From contig NHNW01000053.1 in NCBI GenBank assembly GCA_002786025.1, positions 186,001-250,000 of the forward strand: a stretch of 64,000 nt of DNA, in the 5' to 3' direction. The notes beneath the pieces were generated by a model. The model was given only the letters and a program-made list of their open reading frames with translations. It did no database searches and was not told the DNA's origin. Numbering within the stretch: position 1 is the stretch's first letter; each line of letters opens with the position of its first letter. Positions 31,057 to 44,802 of the stretch are shown in pieces. Origin of the DNA: Zasmidium citrigriseum. Its lineage: Eukaryota > Ascomycota > Dothideomycetes > Mycosphaerellales > Mycosphaerellaceae. A program made the position numbers and the translations under genes.

Positions 31057-34000
31057 CTAAATAATACCTACATCCATGGCTTTCCTGATCGTCTCCTCGA
31101 ACGATCCTGCCAGCATGTCGACAAAATGTCCGTCACACGCATACTTGAAGACAACCCTCAACTGCCCCTCCACTACATACGCCACGATATCAAAGACAGC
31201 CACAGGACGATACCCCTTGGCGCTCTCGGGCTCCGATCCATCCGGCAGCGGCACGAGGCGAAAAAACGACTCGGCATGCTCAAATTGATAGAAAGTGCCG
31301 AGGAAATTGAAATTCAGCTCGACCACGCCGTCCTTGCGAAGGTGCTGCGTGTCTGGATGCAGGTAGCGGGTGGAGCAGTAGTCGAAGCCGCGATTGGGGA
31401 GGGCTCGGTATGCCTGTATAGTGGAGCGGAGCGTGTCGGCGAGCGAGGTGCATTGCGAGGCGTGGAGCTGGACGGGGAAGGTGGTGGTGAACCAGCCAAT
31501 GGTCTGCGAGACGTCCAAGTCGCTGCCGGGCCAGGGTTCGCGGCCGTGACCCTCGCAGAAGACCGCGGGGAGAGCGCGGGTGGGGAAAGCGAGGTGGAAG
31601 CTATGGAGGAGGGTGGAAAGGAGCAGCTCGAAGGGAGATACGTTGGTGTTGGTGGCGGCGAGGATGCGGGATGTGGTGGAGGCGTCGAGGGTGAGGGTCT
31701 GTTCGGCATATCGACGCTCGCGAATGGCGGAGGCGGTCAAATGGTAGAAGTCGAGGGCGGGAGGGGCGAGGTGCGTACCAGGAGGGAGGGCGGAATCGGG
31801 ATGGAGGTGCTCGCGGGTATGTTGGACTTGGGCAAGGCTCCATCGCTGGAAGCTGGTCGACTGTTGCGGCGGAAGGACTCTCCCAGACAGCAAGTCGTCG
31901 AGCTCCGCCGTTAGCACCCGCCACGAGACGTAGTCGATGATCAAATGATGCGACGTCACGAAGAGCAGCTGCTCATCGGGCAAATGGATGAGCGTGACGG
32001 CAATCAGGGGCCCGCGCTGCATGTCCAGTCGCTCGCGCATCTCCCGCACTACTCTTCCCACCTCCGCCCAGTCACGGACGGCGACGTCGGCAGCATAGAA
32101 CGACGATTCTATGTCGCCTTGGATGTATTGCACCCATTCGCCGGACGAGGCTTGTTCGAAGCGGGCGCGGAACATGGAATGTCGGGCTACCAGCGTTTCC
32201 ATTGCTTGCTGCACCTGGAACCACGTGGTGGAACGCTGCAGACGCATGAGCAGAGGCACATCGAAGCACAGATCCGGGGCCTGCATCTCAAAGAACCACT
32301 GCTGGATAGGAGTGAGGCCAAATCGGAGGTCGAGCATGTCCGCAGCCTGCACTTCTGCTTTCTTAGTCGTCTCCGGGCCAGGAGGACTCTGGGCCGCGAT
32401 GAGGCCGAGACATAGGCTCCGAATCCCATGGGCCTCCAGCAACGCAGCGGTCGTGATGTCCATCTGCTGCCTGCGACACTTGGCCACGACCTGCATGGCC
32501 TGGATCGAGTCGCCCAGCCTCGCGAATTTGGTCTCCACGGAGACGGAGGTGGCTGGCAAGTTGAGAACATCGGACCAGATCGCCTGCATGCGCTCTTCCA
32601 GCTCGTTGGTCGGCGGTGAGTAGCTCTGCTTGCTGTGTAGACGTTCGACTGCCGCCGTCCCCAAGAGCTCTCGCAGACGCTTGCGGTCGGTCTTTCCCGA
32701 AGGTGTTTTCGGAACCTCGGGCAACGCAATGTATGCGCTGGGGATCATGTACTGCGGCAGAAGCTCTGCGAGACCTTCATCCAGCCCATGCACGGCCTCG
32801 GATACCACTTTCTTCAGCCTTTCCTCATCACTGGTAGTCCCCGCTGCTGGTGCCAGACACACGACGAGACTCGGGGCTGCGGCAGCGTCGGTCTTTGCTA
32901 TTTCAGCGACCACCTGGAGATCCGTCTTAGTTTCGCCTCGTTTGCGCCAGACAGCTCGGATCTGCTGCTCCACCTCGTCCAACTCAACCCTCTGTCCCCT
33001 AATCTTAACTTGGCCATCACGCCGTCCCATGTACCGCAACCGTCCGTCCGGTTCATATCGAGCAAGGTCGCCCGTCCTGTACAGTCGCCCGCGTCGTCCT
33101 GCATATCCTGAGCATCCCTGAATTAGCCAAGGTGGGCTTTCGATGAATGCAGCACTTGTCTGTTCAGGCCTTTCCAGATATCCCCGACCCACCAGAGGCC
33201 CTTCGATCCACAGTTCTCCAACACACCCAAAAGGTACGAGCTGAGCCGGATTCGTTGGATCCACCAGCCAGGTAACGGCACCGCATCCTCTGCCTATGTC
33301 GAAAGGGGACGTCATCACACCCGTCGTCGACGTCACGATAGCGGTACATTCGGCAGGCCCAAAGGCGTTGGTTGGCGACTTCTTGAGCTCTGCCAGCCTC
33401 GCGAAGAAATCTTGCGGGCAGACCTCACCCGCCACCTCGATTGTGTCAAAGTACTGCAGAGCCTCATCGCTCAACAGGCTGAGGAACGTCGGAGTTGCAC
33501 AGACAAAGTTTGGCTTCAACAGGTGGACCGCTCCCGAAACGTCGTCTTTTCGTTGCGTATCGCTGGGAACGCACAGACATGCGCCGTTTGCGAACGTATG
33601 TAGGATGTTGTACCATGCCATGTCAAAGGCATAAGCGCTCAGATCAAAGACCCGCGATGAAGGGCTCAAGCCGAGCTTTTGGCGCTGGTGGTGAATGGCG
33701 CTCGCGAAGTTGCCGTGCTCGATGACTGCCCCTTTTGGAGTCCCCGTCGAGCCACTGGTAAAGACCACGTATAGCGCATTGTGAGGTTGTACATGCGGCA
33801 GCTCGACAGGTGGCTCAGCCCATAGTCGTTGCTCCTCCAACTCGTCAACTGATTGCCAGTTGAGCATGATGAGAGACAACCCCGGAGCAATGCTCGACGC
33901 CAGGGCTTCCGAGGCATTGGCACAGATCATGAGTGTGGCTTTAGATTCCTTCACCACGCCTGCATGTCTCTCTTTCGGCTGCGCCATATCGAGAAGAAGC

Positions 34001-37000
34001 GAAGCTCCTCCAGCCTTCATGACCGCGAGCGCCGCAACGGATGTCCACATGGACTTGGGGAAAAGCAAAGGCACAATCATCTCTGGACCGACGCCAAAGT
34101 GTCGGACCAAGTGCCGGGCCAGCATGGTCGATATGTCATCCAGAGCCCGGTATGTCAGGTCGCCGTCCCAGGCATGGATCGCTGGTGCGTCAGGCTGCCT
34201 TCGGGCAACGGCAGAGATCATTTCGTGGACCGGTTCGTCCACTGCGGCGGGCACTGTGGCATTGTGCGACCAGATGTCCTGCAAGTCTTCCGCGGCGACC
34301 ATCGACATCTGTTTCAAGGAGCCTGAGATGACTTTCTCACGGCAAAGCTGTCGCATAATGTGTTCGAGCTGGTGCGCCATTCTCACGACTTGTTCCCTGC
34401 TGACGACCTTGGAATCCAGAGCAAAGCGGAGATACAGCTCCCCTTGCTTGGGCTCACACTCGAGCACAATCGCATAGGTGCTAAACGCTTCGAAGTCTTT
34501 GGCAGGGCTTTGACCCTTTTTCAGCCCTGCAAAGAGGCCACCACCAGGCGCTGAAGAAGCCTCTGGCTGTACCAGCAGCAGACTTTGAAATCCGCACGCA
34601 AGCTCAGCCTCGGCGCTCGCGCCTCTAATGACATGCAGTCCGGTTTGTTCATAAGCAATCATCTCCAGTGCCTGCTGTTGCACTTGAGAAAGCAACGCCT
34701 CTCCCGTCTGTTCGCGGTTGACAGTCACACGAACGGGAACTGTCGCAAGCGTCGGGCCGGCAACATGTTCAATATCGGCCACGTTGGCCTGCCGTCCGCT
34801 GACCACGGCACCGAAGACCACGTCCGGAGTGCCGGTATACGCTGCCAGGAGCAAAGCCCAGCTGCTGCGTAAGACTGTAGATAACGTCGAACTTCCCAGC
34901 TGGAGGCCCGCCACACGATGCTCCAGAGACTCGTCGGCGCGCACTACATGGTCCGGAGATGGAAGTGGCGGGAATTGAGAGGCTTCAAGATCCGTGAATT
35001 GCGATGTCCAGTAGTCTGCCGCCTCTCCGGGCTTCTGTGCCTGTAGATGTTTGATGAAGGCACTGAAGGGCGCAAGCCGAGGAGTCTTGCCTTTGTATGC
35101 TGTCTCAAGTGCGTCTAACAGCAACGACATGGACCATCCATCGTAGATGGCGTGGTGGAGAGTCCAGACAAAGGTGATGCAACCAGTCGCGGCGTCGCGA
35201 TGGAAACCCACATGGCTGAGCTCGGATCCCAACGTCATTTCACGCTGTCTCTCTGCAGTCATATCTGTCTGCAGATCTTTGTACTCGCTCCACGAGGTCG
35301 GTCCTCGCACGACGACCTGGAGAAGTCCATGTTCCGGGACGTCCACAATTCGAGTTCGTAGAATTGGTGCCACGGCAGCGACTCGTTCCCATGCTCGCTT
35401 GAACATGATGACATCAACATCAGGTCCGAATTCGAACGCAAGTTGTGCCACGTAGTCGCCCGCACGCTTGGAGGCCATTGCAAGAAGCCCCTGTTGCATA
35501 GCGGTGGTCGGGTACATGTCTTCGATTTGCTCTGCGCTCACGTTGCAGGGGATCGCTGCGTGCTGCCGAGCTGCCACTGCGTCCGCAGACTCGCCGAGTA
35601 GGGAGAATGGAGCAATTTGAGCAGCTTTGAGGCCGGGTGACCCTATCGTCTGTGCGAGATCAACCAGTACTGGATGCTTGAAGATGTCCACAACGGTGAG
35701 ATCCACCCCTTCTTCTCTTGCCGCCGAGACGAGCTGGATCGCCTTGATGCTGTTGCCTCCCAGAGCCATGAAATGATCCCCGGCCGAGATTGAGGTCTCG
35801 GGAATGCTGAGCACACGAGACCAGAGCTGTTGGAGAGCACGTTCTGTGCCCGAGAGCTTCTGGGCGCTTGCCTGAGGAGGCTGCGGTGGTACTTGAGCTG
35901 CAAATGCGCTGTATCTTGACAACTCCTCGTGAGACATGGCGGCGGCAAACTCTCGAAGTCGCTTTCGGTCCAATTTGCCTGCATGGCTCAAGGGCAGGCT
36001 TTGCAGTGGAATGTAGATATCTGGTACCATGTAGGAAGCCACTGCTTTCAAAAGCTCCTTGCGTAGGGTAGCAGCCTTGCCAGGGGTCGGAGCCAGCGCC
36101 TGAATCGCAGCATCAGTCCGTTGCTCCAGCCGCCCGTTCTCCCCTGAGATGAAGGCCACCAGGCGAACATCGGTCTGGTCATGACTTGTACGAACTGCTT
36201 CCACCGCGATCGATGTACTGGAGTCCAGGAGCTTCTTGAGGTTGTACTCCACCTCGCCGATTTCGCAGCGTTGTCCTCTTATCTTTAGCTGATTGTCTTT
36301 TCTTCCCACGAACGACACGGTGCCATCGGCGTTCTGCACCACCAAGTCCCCGGTGTTGTAGAAGCCTCCGGACGTGCGTGCTTCGGGAAAGTGTTGCGCC
36401 CATGCTGGCGGAGAGATGAAACAAGCTGCGGTCGTGACCGGGTCTTTGATGTACCCTCGAGCAACCGCAGGGCCCTGAATGATCAAAATTCCGGGACTAC
36501 CAATTGGTGCTAAACGATTGTGGTCCTCTGGAGATGTCACCCACATTCGGCACCCGTGGGGACGGCCGATGTTGGAGAAGTCGGAGCGAGGGCCGTCCAT
36601 TACGTCGCTGCAGCTGGAAATTATCGCACCTTCGGCAGGCCCGTACGCGCAGATGAGGCGAGTTGAAGAATGGCACCAAAGATCGAGGTCCTCCTTTGTC
36701 ATGGGCTCTCCCATCAGAGCCAACGTGCGCAGCGTTGGCACCGCGGAAGGGGAAAGAAGCCTTGCCAACGACGGCGTCATGAAGGAGAAGTTGGCCGCCG
36801 TGGCATTGATTGCTCCCGCGATGTCATTTTGTCTTTGATCGTCGGAGGGAATGCAGATGCAACCACCAACTAGCAAGGGGAACAGTGTCTCTGCGACTGC
36901 AGCGTCAAATGCAAAGGACGCAATCTGCAGCATTCGGAGATCTGCATTGATGGACAGTGCCGCCATGTGAGAGGGGATGCTAGTGGCCACGTTGCGATGC

Positions 37001-40000
37001 TCGATGACCACGCCCTTTGGTTTGCCCGTGCTGCCGGACGTATAGATAACGTAGCAGGCATTCGAAGGAGTGGCCTCGTCTTCCACGCTGTCGTCGGACA
37101 ATCGGTCTAGCTGATCGAAGTCGATCTCGATGACCGTGGTAGCGAGTGCAGATGCCTTGTTCCGGAATCGTGGGGAGCATACGATGATAGAGGCCTCTGC
37201 ATCCTGGGTGATATCTTTCAAGCGGCTTGTTGGATGCGAGGGCTCCATTGGCAGCATTGCTGCGCCGGATTGAAGGATGCCGAGCATGATGACAGGCGCA
37301 AGGGCCGATTTCTCGCAGAGAAATGGGACAATGACTTCTGGCTGCGCTCCAGCCGCTCGTAGCAGGCGCGTGAGGCGAGAAGCGTACGCGTCTAGTTGCC
37401 CATAGTTCAGTTCTCGGTCCCATGAGCAGACTGCGTTTGATTGCGGCCGGTCGCAGGCGACTTTTCGTATCAATGCGTGAACGCAGTGCTCGACAGCCAC
37501 GACCGGTCCTTGGTTCCAGCTCTGGATAATAGACGTCTCGTACCTGCTGAGCGGTTCCAAGACGGACAAGTCTGAGTTTTGTTCCGTCGATGTATCCAGC
37601 TGAGCGATGGCGTATTCATACTGCTGGAGCATCAGCATCAGCTTCTCCCGGGGCATATTCGCTCTCATCTGCAGCATCGTAGTGTTTCCCTGCACTACAC
37701 AAGAGACTGTGAGTTTGCCATGGTCTTGATCCGTGTCCTCAGCAAGGGGCATCTGCTCCATCAAAGCAGAGGATTCCGCAGCTACAACTCCGTCCGCGAA
37801 GCTGACTTGTAAAGTATTGTGATAGTCCGTAACCCCTTGGCACCCAGCCTCGATAGCATGATGGGGTGTATGAGCGTATGGCATCGCTTGAGCGACATAC
37901 TGTTTGACCTGATCCACCACAAGTCGCGGTGTTCCGCTCGGAGGAAGTGTCACAACACAGGGGATGGTCGTCGTAGTGAGTCCGGACATGTCTTTCCATT
38001 CCGGGATCGATGGAGTGCGGCTATCAACAGTAACTCCAAAGGAGACTGTACGGTTAGCGGTAAGCCGGCCGAGACATAAAGCCCAGGCTGCGTGCAGGAC
38101 GGCTGCAGTGTCACCCCGGCTGCTCCTCGGTGTTTGGATCTGCAAGTTCTCAATCGTCACGGGCCACGAGCCCGATTTCGATCCGGAATCCGGGAAGACC
38201 GTGGCGTCAGTATGTGTCTCGAGCTTCGACGTCCAGAATCCTCGTGCACGTTCCATATCGTCGCTCGTGGAGGCGATCAGAGCCGCCATGGATTCCATGC
38301 AGCGGATAGTCTGGCCAGCATGAGCCTGTTGCGCCAGCTTCGTAGTCCGTAGGAATGTCGCCTGATCACAAATTGATCGGTGGAAAGAAATGACGACGGC
38401 AACTTCCCCTGCCTCGTCTTCGATTCTGGCGAAGCGGACCAGTCGACCTCCATAGTGCACGGGGAGATCGCGGCTGCAGTCAAGATTTTCTGATACACTG
38501 CTGTACTCCAGCCACATCGGCGTCTCCCTCAGAATAGCTTGAAATTTGCAATGCCCTGGCAGCGATACGATCCTGGTTCGAAGCGCGGGCGAGGCAGCGA
38601 CGGCAATATCCCATGATTCGCAGAGTGTATCGAGCGAGACGTTCGGTCCCGGCCGGAACGCCGAGTGAACAAAGTGATCTGCATGGTCGTCGATGGCTGA
38701 TGTGATGATCTCGTCTTGCAGCGGCGTGAGAGGGAAAATGTCATCGATGCAGGTGGTCGAAACCTCGCACTGCATGCTCGCTTGTCTTTTGAGGCGAGAC
38801 TTGTCCAGATCGCCTACCAGAGAGAATGGCTTGGGAACCGGTAGTCCGTTGGTGCACAAAAGGTCCTCGATCGACTGACGACTATCGGCCAGAATAGCGT
38901 GGATGATTCTGGCATAGGCTTTCGCAATCTCTTCTGCAAAGTCATCCGAGAGGCGGTTGCTGTGATAGAACAGCTTGCACTGAATCGACGTATCCGTGTA
39001 CATGACATTGACAGTCATGGCAAACTCTGTAGGATCCTCAGCATACTCCAGCTGGACATCAAGAGCTTCATCCCTCTTCAGTTGCTCGGTCCAGGCATGC
39101 TGGACGGAGATCGCCGTTTCAAACAGTGCCGACGAGCCGTGTCCAAGTCTATCCTGGATGTCGTTCAATGCACAGGCTGCGTTATCCATCCCTTTCGCAA
39201 CATCCTGCTTGACGGTCTGCAACGCCGCAGAAACGGTCGATTCCTGGAGCATGTTGACTCTGCAAATCAGCATATTGATGAATGGACCGAGCGTAAAGGG
39301 GGCGTCTTCCGATGAGTCTCTCCCGCTGATGAGAACTCCAAAGAGGGTATGGCTGGATCCTGTGAGTTGGCGTAAAACGAGTCCCCAGGCAAGCTGTATG
39401 ACGTTAGTGACTGTTACGTTGTTAGACTTGCAGAACGAGAAGAGGTCCTGGGGAGATCGCAAGGGAACAGTGACTGAGTTGATTTCCTTGACCGTGGAGA
39501 CTCCAGCTTGCCGGCGAGGCAGGGTGCAAGGCTGTGCTCCATCGAGATAGGAGATCCAATGCTCGAGAGACTTTTGTCGATTGTCTTGGAGGAATGCAAC
39601 GTGGTCGGTAAAGTCCAGCTTCTTGTGGATTGCTGGGGTACCACAGTAGATGGCATGTAGCTGCAGGGCGATCAGCTGCATGCTTCTGGCGTCGGTGAGG
39701 GCGTGATCTATCTCAATCATCATGTAGGCTTTTGTCTCGGATGCGCGAGCGAGAAGCACTCTATGATGCGGGAGAGAGTTCGGGAACTCTGAGCAGCTGT
39801 GATCTCTCATGATAGACAAGACGCTCTGATCCTGATACAGATCCGACGGGATATCCAAGACCGATACCAGAGGTTCCGTGTGTTTGAGCACAATCTGCTG
39901 GAAAGCCCCATTGAAGTGGACAGCGCTCGCCAACACGGTTCGGAGAATCGAATGTGATCCGCAGAGACTCTGCCACGCACTTTCCAGCCTGGTGGTATCG

Positions 40001-43000
40001 ATCCCATCTCTCGCAGTCAAACCGAAGATGAATCGACTGATGTAGACCGAATCCTGGTTCTTCACTCTCGCAAGTAGCATGCCTTCCTGCATGGGAGTAC
40101 AGGGTAGAATGGATTCGATGTTGGACGCTTCGATGCCAAGGGCCGAGAGGCGATCGTGAATCCGTGGAAGGTCCTGATAGCTTGCTCGAAGCAACTTCAT
40201 TTCGTGGAGCGAAAGCGTTGTCTTCTGTGCTGGCAGGGTTGTTGCAAAGACCTTCAACGAGCGTTCCATCTCCACGACAAATTGATAGAGGCGGTCTTGG
40301 TGTGCCATGAGCTTGTTGTACTCGATCAAAAACACCAGTTCGCCATCTTGCATGAGCGCGGAAATGCTGATTAGACTGGTTGGAGGGATATCATCTGAAG
40401 TTGCAAAGATTGAGTCGAAGTATCTGGAGTCAAGCTGGAAGATGCTGCCTCCGTCGCGCTTGGATGGCTGCATGTTGCCGGCGAAATTGAAAAGGATCTC
40501 CACGTCCCTCCACGTGGACGGTCGGTCGCCTCTCACAGCGGCGGCAAAGGATGCGGCCGAGTTTGTTGTATCCTCGCGGTAAGAGTCTTTCACCGCCGCG
40601 ATCGCATTGTCCGTTGACCACCCAATGTCTGAAGGCAGATTCAGGGGAGAAAGGGTTGTGAACCACCCAACCGTACGAGAGACGTCCAGTCCGGAATCTG
40701 CATCTACATTGCGGCCATGTCTTTCGCAGAAGATGGCTGGCCGGCTTCGATCTGGGAATACGCTCTGGAAAGATTTGACCACTGATGCTAGCAAAAGCTC
40801 GGTCGGAGTCGTATTGAACGCCTGATTAGAGGCTCCCATGATTGCCGTCGTTTTGTCCCTTTCCAAAGTGAAGGTATGTCGAATCAAATCTTTATTCATT
40901 GCCGTCTTCTCTTCAAGCTGCCAGAATGCCAGATCGGCCTTGGGCCATGGAGTGGAGGAGCCTGCGCTGTTATCTTCAATCTGACGGCTCGTCCATGTAA
41001 GGAAAGGGACGCTCTCGACGAGCTCTGCTGCCGGGTCACGTAGAATGACTTCCAAGTCCTCCCATATGACCCGCCAACTTACCAAATCGACCACCATGTG
41101 ATGCGCCGCTAAGACAAGCAAGCGACTTGAGCCGCTTGGCTCCACCAGATGTGCTGAGAACACCGGCCCCTTCTGGAGGTCGAATACGTTTGCACGTACT
41201 CGGATTTCGCGGTCGATTTGATCTTTGTTGACGGCGGAGGTATGATGGAATGACCAGGATGATTTGACGTCTGGCTCGATCCTTTGTCGCCAGCCACTGG
41301 GCGATGGAAACATTCGTGCTCGTAGCATAGCATGATGCGAGACCAAGCGTTCCAAGGCGGCTTGTAAGCGTGAAAACGAGACTTCCACCTGGATATGCAG
41401 GACCCAGAGATGGTTGAAATGATTGTTAGAAGCCGGGCCTTCCTGGTTGAAGTACACGGCTTGGATTGGAGAAAGTGCTGATGATTCGGGGTTTTCCACC
41501 GCGACGAGATGATCCCTGCCATTGAACTTCTTGTCAAGATGCTCAGTGTGGGTCGCAGCTGCAGCAAGACTGTCACTCGCCAAGAGGGTCGGGACAGTGA
41601 TGTGAAAGCCACCTTTGCGGAGCCGGGTTGCGACTTGCATTCCCTAAGCAGAAAAGTATGTCAGCGCTGTCATGATTGTAGCCACGTGAAGCAGAGGCTT
41701 CTTGGCTCTTACTACAGAGAAAAGGGGGAACTCAGTAGGACTCACCGATATTGAATCGCCGCCGAGAGCAATGAATGAGCTTTCGCGAGCGATCAGAGAC
41801 CCGTCAATGCCCAGAACCGAAGACCACGCAGCTTGCAGGGCACACTCTTGCGGCGATACGGGTGCCGTGGTCCTGAGCTGGCTTTGACTGACCTTTGCAG
41901 GTACTAGATCCTGCTCCCGAACCCATGCACGAATCGCACTGCGATCTAGCTTTAGTGATTTCGACTTCGGTAGGTCCTCGACCGCCAGGAACAGCGTAGG
42001 GACCATGTGAGGTGGCAGCACGGAGCGAGCAAAAGCAGCGACAAGAGACTTGCACCGTTCCACCTGCTCATTCGTGGATGGAAGGATCTCGAGGGCATGT
42101 TCGCTTGGTGAGTCCTGGTCGCTGAGAGAGATGACAGCAACAAGTTCTTTGCGCCCAGATGAGGCCTGCACGATCTCAGCGGCGATCTCGTTGACCTGGG
42201 GACATTTCAATAATGCTGCTTCCACCTCGCCAAGCTCCAGGCGCTGTCCGCGCAGTTTCACCTGCTGGTCTCTTCGCCCAACGAAGCAAATGCTGCCGTC
42301 GGAATTGTATTTCACAAGGTCGCCCGTGCGATACATGCGATATGGGGAGACTTGACGCTGTAAAGACTGCGGCAGAGGCCGCAAGAAAGCTGCGGACGTC
42401 TTCACTGGGTCGTTGAGATATCCGCGGGCGACATTGGGTCCTTGGACGAGCAACTCGCCGGTCGCTCCGATGGGCAGTAGAACTTCAGGGCGATCGGGAT
42501 GAACGATCCAAGCTGCGCAGCCGACAGGACGGCCGATGCTTCCAGTATGAGACGAGTTCAGCTCCACTCGTGCCACAGTGCTTATAATAGAAGCCTCGCA
42601 TGGTCCATAGGCATTGAAGAATTGCAAAGACCGACTCCAAATTTCCGCCGCGGAGGCGTCCATGGCCTCACCTCCGGTGATTAGCGTCTTTAACGAAGGA
42701 ACTTGTCCTGGGGAGAGCGTTCGAAGCACGGCCGGGGTCAGCAAAGCCCAGGTAATCTGATGAGAGCTGATGAATTCAGCTAGCCGTGACTCTCGATCTC
42801 GGTCCGAAGGTACGACGACACAACCCCCAGCCAAAAGAGTACCAAAGATCTCCAGGAGGCTGGCATCCCAGATATAGGCAGCGAATTGGAGCGTTCGTGA
42901 GTCGTTTCCCAACTGCAAATGCGGAATGAGGCGGGTTAGGGACGAAACCAAGCAGCGATGCTCCAGAACAACTCCTTTGGGCGTCCCAGTACTCCCGCTG

Positions 43001-44802
43001 GTCGGCATGATATATGCTGGGGAATCTGGTGTGCCTTGGACTTCTGGAAGCGCAGGCCTTCCTCCCATGTGCAAGAGTGCTTCTGCCGACACCTGGACGA
43101 TAAGAACATTCCCGGCGTCGTCCTGAGAGATGGCTTCGCTATTAGAGACCAGAATAAACCGAGCCTTGGTCGACGATAGAATTTGTTGTTTGCGAGCCAA
43201 TGGATGAGAAGGGTCGATTGGTACACAGGCTCCACCAGCTTTCATGATGGCAAGGATTGCAACGATGGCCCAACGAGACTTCTCGAACACGAAGCCGACA
43301 GTGTCTTGTGGCGACAACCCTAAATACCTCAGCTCATCGCAGAGGCGCTGCGAAAGCGTTTCCAGTTCGCTGTACGTCAAGGTGCCCTCGCAAGCTTCGA
43401 TGGCAAGACCGTCAGGTTGAGCATCGGCATGCAAGGCCACCAGCCCATGTAATGTGTTCTCGATGGATCCAGGGACATCCGCATTCCATTTCAGAATCGA
43501 AGTAGAATCTTCTGCATTGAGAAGCGGTAGACGACCAACCTTTGCGTGGGGCGAGCTTCGCAGAAGCCAGTTCAAGCAGTGTTCAAATTGACGCAAAATC
43601 CTCCGGAGTTGAGTGTCATCAAGGATGTCAGGATCACTACTGGCTTCGAGAAGCAGCGATTGGGCAGTGATCGTGCAGGTCAGGTTGATACCGTAGGGTC
43701 CGACCACCTCCTGTTTGCTGTCGAATGTCAATTCTCGGATCTCGTCGTCTTGGTCGCCGATGGGGCGAATGTTAAGGAGAGTCTGAAACTCGCAAGCCGC
43801 TCGTGCTTCACTGCTGATCTGTCGGATCTGTGCCAAGCCATATTGCAAGGCAGGGTGGCTTTGTACCTGGCGTCGCTGTCTGCTTCTTTCTTGCAAAAGT
43901 TCTTTGATCGAATTGGATCCCTTGATGTTGACCAGCACCGGGGTCGTGGCCAGCGTGGGCCCAAGCGTGGTCTCCCAGGAATTGGCAGTACGTCCAGAAA
44001 AGACAAAGCCGTACGCAACATGATCGGTACCAGTGTACGAGCCCGCCGTCAATGCCCAGGCCACCTCGATGTAGGACGGTATCAACGCCAGTGATACTTC
44101 GCCATTCCTCAAGTCTAGCGGTATTGTCTTGTTGACGTGCTGCGTGACGATCGGCACCCGCGTAGGATCATATGCTGGGAAATGCGCTGCAGACGACTGA
44201 AGGCGTGATGCCCAGAAAGACTGGGCTTCATCCCTATCAATACTCAGGCAGTGCCTCACAAAATCTTTGTAGGGCGCATGGACCTCAGGGTTGCGACCAC
44301 GATAGACGCGGGAGACATCCCTTAGAAAGGCCAGATTGCCGTATTGGTCGCCGATCGAGTGGTGAATTGTGAGAACCAGCTTGCTATCAACCAGCGCCGT
44401 GCGAAACAATGGCTGTGAGAGAGTCGTGGGCCGGACTTTATCGCTGGATAGGTAGTCTTCGAGACTCCCTCGCGGCTGTTCCGTCACATGTGGCTCCCGA
44501 ATGATAGCCTGAAGGATTCCGAAAGATGTGTCAACGAATCTCGTGCGAAGAATGGGGTTCAAGGAGACAACGTGACTCAAGGCCTCAAGATAGCGTCCCA
44601 CATTGACGTTTTGTCGGAGTTTGGCGATCCCTCGATACGTGTAGAGACCGTTCTGCTTCGCAGAGTCGGCCAAAATTCCCAGCTGGGTTGCAGTGCATTG
44701 GTAGACGTCTTCGATCTGATCTGGATGTACGCCGCAACTTTGGGCAATTTGTATGAGACAGTTCGGATCGCAATCGTGGCGCGACTCGATGGTGACTGCC
44801 AT
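31057..44802 (-). CDS. Trimodular NRPS, C-A-T-E-C-C*-A-T-C-A-T-E
   Basis: Two exons (44802-41746, 41643-31057) give 4,547 residues; the 102-nt intron splits T1, restoring GGDSIS-GMQVATR. The start is the first ATG in frame. Domains by approximate residue: C1 (HHSIGDQ 149), A1 (TSGSTGTPKG 604), T1 (1016), E1 (HHMVVDLVSW 1202), C2 (DHALTDA 1667), C3 (HRSICDQ 2109, catalytic His lost), A2 (2557), T2 (GGNSI 2982), C4 (HHAIYDG 3185), A3 (3652), T3 (LGDSI 4063), E2 (HHLIIDYVSW 4255). All three A domains keep the Asp that binds the alpha-amino group (WDAS, FDAA, FDMA); side chains cannot be predicted safely. An N-terminal C domain suggests an acyl starter, and two E domains suggest D residues at positions 1 and 3. 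There is no thioesterase, reductase or terminal C domain. It is divergent from the PKS, its likely partner. Confidence 0.93.

Noticed and set aside
41644..41745. NRPS seems to be two genes, ending and restarting near 41.64 kb
   Set aside because: The break falls inside T1, with GTGAGT at 41745 and TTAG at 41644; removing 102 nt restores GGDSIS-GMQVATR in frame, so this is an intron in one gene.
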